Origin: Neoalteromonas facilis
Lineage (GTDB): Bacteria > Pseudomonadota > Gammaproteobacteria > Enterobacterales > Alteromonadaceae
Length of the DNA stretch: 64,000 nt
Direction: 5' to 3'
Assembly: GCF_002807665.1 (NCBI RefSeq)
Contig: NZ_PEAY01000008.1
Span: forward strand, 48,352-112,351
The notes under the pieces are model-generated. The model was not told where the DNA came from. It made no database searches and saw only the letters and a list, made by a program, of their open reading frames with translations. The stretch's first letter is position 1. Each line of letters starts with the position of its first letter. This document shows, in pieces, positions 57,855 through 64,000 of this stretch. The position numbers and the translations under genes were made by a program.

Positions 57855-58316
57855 CTAAAAGCGGTTGTCTTGAAAAAAACGGTTTACGTAGTCTAGGTCA
57901 AAACCATACTTGGTTTGGTCTAGGCTTTGAATGGCATCTTCAATTGCAGAATAGAAGCGAAATTCAACGTCGGCTTTTGCATAGGCTTCTTGCAACTGAG
58001 CTTTGATGGTATGCCTGATATCAGAGTCGATAATGGCAATTGCCAGCTCTTCCAAACCAATCTGTCTTCGAATAACGGTGTGTTTTGTAAAAGAATCAAA
58101 AGTCGACGGCGGCATGAGACTTTCACCGTAAATACAACTGATTTGGGCCCATGGCTTACTGTGATCGAATTGTTCTATATAACCTGCCATATCCCGAGAG
58201 CCGGTTTTCATGGTTAGGTCATTCCATGGCCCTCTTCCGGCAAACAATAACAATTGTCCACTGCGCCGCGTGACGAATTCACCATGATGTTGAAAGGCAT
58301 AATTATCCGAAGACAA
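57855..58316 (-). CDS. SpoIIAA/STAS-like small protein, partner of the patatin gene
   Basis: About 153 residues from a TTG at 58316 (AGGAG 8 bases upstream); an ATG at 58340 is the alternative. It overlaps the end of the patatin gene. The pattern GQLLLFAGRGPWND near the start, SKPWAQISCIYGESLMPPS, then ELAIAIIDSDIRHTIKAQLQEAYAKADVEFRFYSAIEDAI, resembles STAS/SpoIIAA-like proteins, which are protein-binding rather than enzymatic. I cannot name a function. Tight overlap suggests it acts with the phospholipase. Confidence 0.55.
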   Translation of the reverse strand: MSSDNYAFQHHGEFVTRRSGQLLLFAGRGPWNDLTMKTGSRDMAGYIEQFDHSKPWAQISCIYGESLMPPSTFDSFTKHTVIRRQIGLEELAIAIIDSDIRHTIKAQLQEAYAKADVEFRFYSAIEDAIQSLDQTKYGFDLDYVNRFFQDNRF

Positions 58317-59328
58317 TAGGTTCTCCTGTTTTAACATCAATACGATCCAAAGAGTCGCCTTGATATTGTTCTAACATCAGATCGACAACCGCTTGACCAT
58401 ATTGTTCAAACCAAAAATCGCCCATTCGTTTCAGTTTGTCAATATTGCTTTCACTGATGTCATCCATCGCGTCATCGGGAGGAAAATCAAGGCCCGGCTG
58501 GTTACGCAACTGCGAATTAACCCGAATGTAATTGCCATTTGGGATCATCGTGATTGCTTGATAACCCACCACCATTTCATCAGATAAAATGTCTATAATG
58601 TTGCCCTTAGTCATCCACTGAATAGAGCCCCAGTGTTGAGAGTCTGGACCATTTATCTTACGCGTCCTAAAGCCAGTACCGACCGATATCACCCTTAATT
58701 TATCAAACGGCAATGAACGCCACACTCTCCGGGCCTCAGCGATAGCACACATTGTAGGGTTGTTCGCCACAACGCCTCCATCTATCAACCAGTGGGCAAA
58801 TTCATTTTCCAGCATCTTCAAAGAGGTAGTCGGGAAGTAAGTCGGTGCAGCACTTGATGCATCTGCTACATCCGCTGACTTTAAATGCAAATAATCTTCT
58901 TTGGTAGATTTGATCACGAAAGGACGTCGGCTTTCTATGCCATAGGAGACACACAGCACATGTTTGTCCTGATGTACGTCACCAATACGCGCATCAGCGA
59001 AGTTTTGCTGCAAAACATCTCTTTTACGATCAGCAGCATATTTGGGCGCATTCAGACCATCAAATTCCAAAAATCCGCGGTTTTCAGAAAAGATTTTTTT
59101 TGCATTTTCGACACTGTACAACTGATTGATATCAGTCATCGACAAAGAAGTGGTTGCTAGTGCTAACGCTATAATACTGCCAGTACTGGTACCTGCATAG
59201 AAATCTATGCAATCCCTTATGCGCACATGTGCTTGATCCCACAAAGCGTGTTCAATGTTAGATAAAAACTGCGTGGTAGCAGCGCCCCGAATTCCGCCGC
59301 CATCCAAAGACAATATTAGCTTACTCAT
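58303..59328 (-). CDS. Patatin-like phospholipase
   Basis: 341 residues. The patatin signature is complete: DGGGIRG at 9-15 (oxyanion), Ser48 in GTSTG and Asp183 in LIDGGVVANNP. No signal peptide, so cytoplasmic. Bacterial patatins of this type act as phospholipase A2; the CapV enzymes of CBASS defence are similar, but no cyclase or other CBASS gene is nearby. Followed by the overlapping SpoIIAA-like gene. Confidence 0.88.
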   Translation of the reverse strand: MSKLILSLDGGGIRGAATTQFLSNIEHALWDQAHVRIRDCIDFYAGTSTGSIIALALATTSLSMTDINQLYSVENAKKIFSENRGFLEFDGLNAPKYAADRKRDVLQQNFADARIGDVHQDKHVLCVSYGIESRRPFVIKSTKEDYLHLKSADVADASSAAPTYFPTTSLKMLENEFAHWLIDGGVVANNPTMCAIAEARRVWRSLPFDKLRVISVGTGFRTRKINGPDSQHWGSIQWMTKGNIIDILSDEMVVGYQAITMIPNGNYIRVNSQLRNQPGLDFPPDDAMDDISESNIDKLKRMGDFWFEQYGQAVVDLMLEQYQGDSLDRIDVKTGEPIVFG

Positions 59329-59422
59329 GGAAATCCTTTACCGTTAGCTAACTGATTCGCTAAAGCATAGCGCACACAGACAAAAGTACCAGCAGTGCTA
59401 TTAAGTCCCTTTTGCACATCGC

Positions 59423-60451
59423 TTATGTTTTCCGTACATATTGATAAACCCCATCATCATCCAAGTACCGGTGAATACGACCATCAAAAACCAGGTAATT
59501 TAAATGCGCGATGCCTTCTGCTACCGCAAAAAACATAGCTTGATTGGTCAATTCACGGGAAAACAATATGGGTAAACACTCCACAACTGTTCTCGGTGTT
59601 TCGCAATGGGTAAGTAAATTTTCAATATGAGAAAGATGATGACTGGTCAGTTCATCTATACGCTCATGCAAACCAACAAAAGGCATCCTGTGGGAAGGTA
59701 ACACAAATGTATCTTTTGGCAGTGCCTTAAAGGTTTGCAGCGTTGTTAGGTAAAGATGCAAGGGGTTGGCATCAGGTTCAGTGCTATATACGCCAATATT
59801 CGGCGATATTTGCGGCAAAATATGGTCGCCGGAAACAAGTATATTTTGCGCTTCGTTAAACAAACAGACATGTTCCGGTGAATGGCCTCTGCCGACCATC
59901 ACGTGCCAATCAAACTCACCAATTTGAATACATTGACCATGTTCCAGGCGATGAAAGCTTGTAGGGATAGGACTGACTGCGCTGGCAAAGCCTGAACGAT
60001 TGGATATCGCTCGCACTATATACTCTTCAGACAATCCGCAGCGATGAAGGAATTGATGTTCGACCCATTCAGATGCGCCTTGAGAGCCTGCCCGAATACT
60101 ACGGGCTGAAAAATATTCCGCACCGCTCATCATCAACGGAATATGAAACTTCTCAGTTAACCAACCTGCATTGCCAATATGATCAGGATGCATGTGCGTC
60201 ACAATGACACGTGAAATCCGAATACCATAGTGTTCCAGCAATTCTAACCATATGTCTTTAGTTGCCTTGGTATGGATACCGGTATCAATCAAAACATAAT
60301 CATTACCGTCTTGGATCAAATACAAATTGATGTGATCTAATTCAAACGGCAGGGGCATACGCAGCCAGTAAATCCCCGTAGCAACTTCACACAAATTACC
60401 ACTTTCAGGTGCAATCATATTATCAAGCAACGTGAACCAACTTGTTATCAA
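59423..60451 (-). CDS. MBL-fold metallo-hydrolase
   Basis: 342 residues. Metal-binding motif THMHPDH at 85-91, with later ligands HSPEHVCLF and GDHI. Family members hydrolyse thioesters, lactones or phosphodiesters; the substrate here is unknown. A second methionine at residue 12 (60418) is an alternative start. Next to patatin but not in an evident operon (94-base gap). Confidence 0.85.
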   Translation of the reverse strand: MITSWFTLLDNMIAPESGNLCEVATGIYWLRMPLPFELDHINLYLIQDGNDYVLIDTGIHTKATKDIWLELLEHYGIRISRVIVTHMHPDHIGNAGWLTEKFHIPLMMSGAEYFSARSIRAGSQGASEWVEHQFLHRCGLSEEYIVRAISNRSGFASAVSPIPTSFHRLEHGQCIQIGEFDWHVMVGRGHSPEHVCLFNEAQNILVSGDHILPQISPNIGVYSTEPDANPLHLYLTTLQTFKALPKDTFVLPSHRMPFVGLHERIDELTSHHLSHIENLLTHCETPRTVVECLPILFSRELTNQAMFFAVAEGIAHLNYLVFDGRIHRYLDDDGVYQYVRKT

Positions 60452-60605
60452 ATGAACCCATGCCCTATCAAATCAGAAAACACAGAAATAACAATTCACA
60501 CTTGTTGATTCAGAACTATTGATTGGATTTATTGCTTGCTTTACCGTAATGCAGCTATTCTTTTGTAATACCGGTCTCAATCAACCCTAAAGCAGGCATG
60601 CACAA

Positions 60606-62519
60606 TTGCAGAGTAAACCGTACTTTATAATCGCGTTATTTTGCCTATGGATAACGTCGTGTTCCCATTCCGCTTTGGCGATGAATGACACGTCCGCGCA
60701 AATAAAAGAACCGCTCTACACTGATTGGCCGGCAGAAATTAAGACACAGTTGGAAGCACTGGATGCGGATCCGCGCCCCGTAATCACTGACACACTAAAT
60801 CATTTAAAGGCGCTGGATAACGACGCTTCAAACTCCGCGACATCAAGAGCTGAATGGTTATATGTGTTAAGCCAAGCGTATTACGCTCAAGTAAAACCCG
60901 ATCAAGCGTTGTGGCACGCTGATCAGGGATTAACGTTAACAAATAAAGCCGCTCAACCTTGGCTGTACAATCAATTGCTGTTGGCTAAAGCCAACGCATT
61001 CGATTTAGCGGGAACGGCAGAAAGAGGTTTACCGTTAGTCAATGAAGTACTGGCATGGGCGCAAGAGAAACAAGATATGCCGTTGCTGCAAAACGCAATG
61101 ATCAGTAAGGGCCTATTGGATCTTACATTAGGTGACAACAACTCTGCGCTCAATCAATTGCAAACAGCCGAGCATTTATCCGACTTTCCAGGAACTTATG
61201 ATAAAGGCCACATTGCTTCATATATCGCATTAGTATACGAATACAGAGGCGACAATACTGAGGCCATCGACTACTTTAATCACGCATCAGAATACTACCG
61301 CACAAACGAGAAGTGGTTACAACTGAGTAACACCACCTACGGGCTGGGAAGAGCCTACATAGCACTCGGTAATTTGTCTGAAGGAAAGAAGGAACTGGAG
61401 GAGTCGCTCGCACTCTCAATACAAATTAGCGATAGTCAGGGCGAGGCTTACACTCTTAAAGAATTAGCCTCGTTATATGCGACGCAAGGCGATCTCGCAC
61501 AAGCCAGAACATTTTTGAAGCAGTCTATTGATATCTTTTCCACCACTTACAATCCTTACATGATGTTAAACACCCATATGATCCTGACTGAATTAGCTAT
61601 TCAAGAAGGCGATTATGAGCAGGCCCTTGCTGCCGTTGAAAAAGCCTTAAGTTACGTCACCGGCGAATCTATGCGCCCTCACCAACTAGATGGCCAAATG
61701 CTGAAAGCACGCATTCTAGCGTTGATGAAGCGTTTTGAAGAAGCATACGAATTACTGGCGCGTTCAGAAAAAGAAGCGCAATTATATCGTCAGCAACAAA
61801 GTGAGTCTGAATTTCAGCGCATGCGTACAGCCTTTCAGTTGGATAAACAAGAAGCCAACAATGCACTTTTAAGCGCCGAGAATGAACGCCAAATTGCATT
61901 AATTATGGCTAAAAACCAAGGCCAGTTGCTCTGGGCTGTCAGTACTATTTTTGTGGTGATATTGTGCGTGATATTGCTCATTCTTTACTACAACGGTAAA
62001 CGCAGCAAGGCGCGCTTTGAAAGACTGGCCCACCATGATTCACTAACCGGCCTATACTCTCGCCATTTTGTGCTAGAGAGCCTAGAAAACCTTTTATCTC
62101 AAGCGCAGCGGCATAAAGAGCCATTATCTGTGGCGATGATAGATATTGATTTTTTTAAACAGTTAAACGACACCTACGGTCACAGTGCTGGAGATGCCGT
62201 ATTAAGTCGCTTTGCAACCGTCGCTGACGACACGTTCAGGGACTCCGATATTTTAGGGCGTATTGGCGGCGAAGAATTCTTATTCATATTTCCTCGAACA
62301 ACGGCGGAAGATACGGCATACCGTATGGAGTCATTTGCGCAAATCGTACAGAAGATCCCCAAGCGATTACAATTACCGGAGTGGGAGCTTACCCTCTCTA
62401 TAGGTATTTACAGCGTCGAACAGAATTCCACAGTTGAAAGTATCCTTCATCGTTCTGATGAAGGTTTATACCAAGCTAAAAACAGTGGTCGCAACAAAAT
62501 AGTGATTGTTAACACTTAG
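60606..62519 (+). CDS. TPR-GGDEF diguanylate cyclase
   Basis: 637 residues, TTG start. The leader ends with WITSC, a possible lipobox, so it may be a lipoprotein or carry an uncleaved leader. Tetratricopeptide repeats fill about 60-400, a membrane helix lies at about 437-457 (LWAVSTIFVVILCVILLILYY), and the cytoplasmic GGDEF domain has HHDSLTGLYSRHFV, DIDFFKQLNDTYGHSAGD and active-type RIGGEEFLFIF. The extracytoplasmic TPR sensor would control c-di-GMP synthesis. The ribosome site of the TTG is weak, so the start is uncertain. Confidence 0.88.
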   Translation: MQSKPYFIIALFCLWITSCSHSALAMNDTSAQIKEPLYTDWPAEIKTQLEALDADPRPVITDTLNHLKALDNDASNSATSRAEWLYVLSQAYYAQVKPDQALWHADQGLTLTNKAAQPWLYNQLLLAKANAFDLAGTAERGLPLVNEVLAWAQEKQDMPLLQNAMISKGLLDLTLGDNNSALNQLQTAEHLSDFPGTYDKGHIASYIALVYEYRGDNTEAIDYFNHASEYYRTNEKWLQLSNTTYGLGRAYIALGNLSEGKKELEESLALSIQISDSQGEAYTLKELASLYATQGDLAQARTFLKQSIDIFSTTYNPYMMLNTHMILTELAIQEGDYEQALAAVEKALSYVTGESMRPHQLDGQMLKARILALMKRFEEAYELLARSEKEAQLYRQQQSESEFQRMRTAFQLDKQEANNALLSAENERQIALIMAKNQGQLLWAVSTIFVVILCVILLILYYNGKRSKARFERLAHHDSLTGLYSRHFVLESLENLLSQAQRHKEPLSVAMIDIDFFKQLNDTYGHSAGDAVLSRFATVADDTFRDSDILGRIGGEEFLFIFPRTTAEDTAYRMESFAQIVQKIPKRLQLPEWELTLSIGIYSVEQNSTVESILHRSDEGLYQAKNSGRNKIVIVNT

Positions 62520-62735
62520 CCGTTTTGCCTTTTTCATTTTTGCCGTTAAGAATACGATACCTGCTCTTTTAGCTCTGCACATATTAAAACCTACGACCTT
62601 ACTTTTTAGCGCGCTGACACAAACGTGGAATAATGATCCGGAAATATGAAATATCCTGAAAATCCGCAGAGTATAAATTTGGTTCCATTTACCCAAGTTT
62701 GATAAAGTACCGTCTTCCTAAATCAATAACTAATA

Positions 62736-63446
62736 ATGGTCAAAATGAGCTTTAGTTTTAATACCCAATTCGACTTTGCGGCTAGCAAGACCGCATATCA
62801 ACAGGACAACCGTGCAAAAATAGAAAATCTATTCGAAGACCAACAGGCTAATGCTCTTCATCAGGTATTAGGCCACGAGCTCCAATACGACATCGCGATT
62901 ACCCACAACAACCAATACATGAATATTACCCAAGCTGAGTGGGAAGCTTTTGACCAGAAGAAGCGTCAAGAGTTTTTAGCGCAAGCACAAAGCAATGCAA
63001 CCAAAGGAATTGGTTTTATTTACGGTCAGCGTAAGGTGAGCAAAGCCAGTGAAAATGCGACACTCAGGGATTTATATACGTGGCTAAATAGCGAAAAAAC
63101 ACTTCAGTGGATTAGAGATATTAGTGGGCACGAAGACATCGTCGCTGCCAGCGCTCAAGCAACACAATATTACCCTGGCCACTTTTTAACCCGCCACAAT
63201 GATATACAGGAAATTGAACAACGCCGTGTATCTTTCGTTATAAATGTGACACCACAGTGGCATCCGGATTGGGGTGGATTATTACAATTCTTCGAAGAAG
63301 ACGGTACTCCCCGTGACGCATGGGCGCCGGGTTTCAATAGTTTGCACCTATTCGATGTTAAGCATATTCAAAGCGTGACTTTTGTGGCCCCCTATGCGGG
63401 AGCACCTAGATTATCAGTGAACGGTTGGTTTACAGCCAAGCCATAG
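62736..63446 (+). CDS. 2-oxoglutarate/Fe(II)-dependent oxygenase (prolyl-4-hydroxylase-like)
   Basis: 236 residues. Double-stranded beta-helix dioxygenase with H154 and D156 (YPGHFLTRHND), H210 (LFDVKHIQSV) and the 2-oxoglutarate Arg225 (APRLSVNGWF). The pattern matches prolyl-4-hydroxylase-type 2OG oxygenases. Probable substrate is a protein or peptide but is unknown. The first or fourth residue (MVKM) may be the real start. Confidence 0.82.
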   Translation: MVKMSFSFNTQFDFAASKTAYQQDNRAKIENLFEDQQANALHQVLGHELQYDIAITHNNQYMNITQAEWEAFDQKKRQEFLAQAQSNATKGIGFIYGQRKVSKASENATLRDLYTWLNSEKTLQWIRDISGHEDIVAASAQATQYYPGHFLTRHNDIQEIEQRRVSFVINVTPQWHPDWGGLLQFFEEDGTPRDAWAPGFNSLHLFDVKHIQSVTFVAPYAGAPRLSVNGWFTAKP

Positions 63447-63465
63447 TAACTCAGCACCGTATAAA

Positions 63466-63499
63466 AATAATTAAATGGGCAAACGCCCATTTAATTATT
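63466..63499. terminator. Terminator after the oxygenase gene
   Basis: AATAATTAAATGGGC and its complement GCCCATTTAATTATT form a perfect 15-bp stem with an AAAC loop. Effective in either direction. Confidence 0.75.
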
Positions 63500-63834
63500 G
63501 ATCAGATCGCCATAGTAGGTCGTGATCATCCAACGACCTAGCAATAAGCATCCTCTTGAGATTTAACTAACCTCTCACCTGCTGCTATCGTTCAATCAGA
63601 AATTGAACAACTGTCTAACTTAAGATCTTTGTATATTGACCTAGCAACCGAGTTGAGGCTTTGTGCCCCAATGATTGGTCGGCTATCACATTGAACTGAA
63701 GCCGGTTAACTGCCAAGCTCTGCGTCGCTCGTCTAAATCACAGCGCATGGAAGAGCAGGCTGTAGTAACCCAGCCAGAGGATGTATTGCTACTACTAAAC
63801 TTTTGCAGAACGACTTTTTAATGCCTTAGAAAGT
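63500..63834. other. Intergenic region between oxygenase and rRNA operon
   Basis: About 335 bases without a convincing gene. No further structure was recognised. Confidence 0.4.
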
Positions 63835-63867
63835 AAAAAAGCCCCTCTCTTACGAGAAGGGCTTTTT
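63835..63867 (-). terminator. Terminator of the rRNA operon
   Basis: On the minus strand AAAAAGCCCTTCTC-GTAA-GAGAGGGGCTTTTTT, a stem with one mismatch and a T6 run, 12 bases after the 5S 3' end. Confidence 0.85.
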
Positions 63868-63878
63868 AGAATTGGGAG

Positions 63879-63995
63879 TCTGGCGATGTGCTACTCTCAC
63901 ATGGGGAAACCCCACACTACCATCGCCGCTAACGTGTTTCACTTCTGAGTTCGGAATGGATTCAGGTGGTGCCACGTCGCTATTGTCGCCAGACA
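63879..63995 (-). rRNA. rrf: 5S ribosomal RNA
   Basis: The minus strand reads TGTCTGGCGACAATAGCG at its 5' end, then the strongly conserved CCGAACTCAGAAGTGAAAC and GATGGTAGTGTGGGG, then GTGAGAGTAGCACATCGCCAGAC; the ends pair. About 117 nt, gammaproteobacterial type. The rest of the operon (23S) lies beyond the right edge. Confidence 0.95.
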
Positions 63996-64000
63996 TAAAC

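Noticed and set aside
57847..57866. AACCGC-GGCTAAAA-GCGGTT as a terminator between marR and the STAS-like gene
   Set aside because: The short stem has no T run on either side and overlaps the stop codon; not strong enough to call.
58303..59328. CBASS or other anti-phage system around the patatin gene
   Set aside because: No nucleotidyltransferase, Cap2/Cap3 or other defence gene is adjacent.

Overview
The window looks like a chromosomal stretch of a marine gammaproteobacterium, most likely order Alteromonadales. The reasons are its moderate GC, the prolyl oligopeptidase, TonB receptor, TPR-sulfotransferase, BCCT and GGDEF/EAL gene mix, and a gamma-type 5S rRNA. The taxon is inferred, not proven. 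The left 35.7 kb is accessory DNA and the right 28 kb is ordinary-looking chromosome.

Left part (1-35.7 kb): two stacked genomic islands. At 15323-15380 and 35623-35696 the sequence carries the 3' half of a tRNA-Leu (CAA anticodon loop onward) followed by a terminator. Exactly 71 bases before each fragment is the same arm-like motif TGCAAAGAATTT(A/G)CAAAG. These read as two right attachment junctions. Island A (window start to 15.3 kb) encodes the end of a YWPK-motif protein, NhaA, a Crp/Fnr regulator, a 2877-residue cyclic glucan synthase-like protein, a BON lipoprotein, HflK, HflC and a diguanylate cyclase. Island B (15.4-35.6 kb) encodes a complete N-type (Na+-type) F-ATPase operon in the order atpDCQRBEFAG, with two small leader genes. 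It continues with a broken PEP synthase, a truncated sulfide:quinone reductase-like gene, an efflux membrane-fusion gene with an in-frame stop, a DUF2892 protein, cytochrome b561, a second YWPK protein, cbpA/cbpM with DUF1840, a truncated second nhaA, a decayed GIY-YIG gene, an IS3-family element and two membrane proteins.

The most interesting signal is a shared 16-bp palindromic operator, consensus TGTNCG-N4-CGCACA, found seven times and only noticed in the islands. It lies 20-22 bases before a plausible -10 box in front of the Crp/Fnr gene itself, the glucan synthase, the BON-hflKC-GGDEF group, the N-ATPase operon, cytochrome b561, the YWPK gene and nhaA copy 2. This is the geometry of a class II CRP/FNR activator site, so the island Crp/Fnr protein probably runs one regulon that joins Na+/H+ handling, membrane energetics, envelope glucan and proteostasis.

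Right part (35.9-64 kb): a small secreted protein; TetR plus S9 peptidase; TetR, S41 peptidase and a degenerate PAP2 protein; a MASE3-PAS-GGDEF-EAL protein; lipase; NTF2-like protein; LysR; a solute-binding-like protein; a YkvA/DUF1232 protein; a TPR-sulfotransferase next to a TonB receptor; a BCCT transporter and MarR; a patatin phospholipase with an overlapping SpoIIAA-like partner; an MBL hydrolase; a TPR-GGDEF protein; a 2OG-Fe(II) oxygenase; and the 3' end of an rRNA operon (5S, minus strand) at the right edge.
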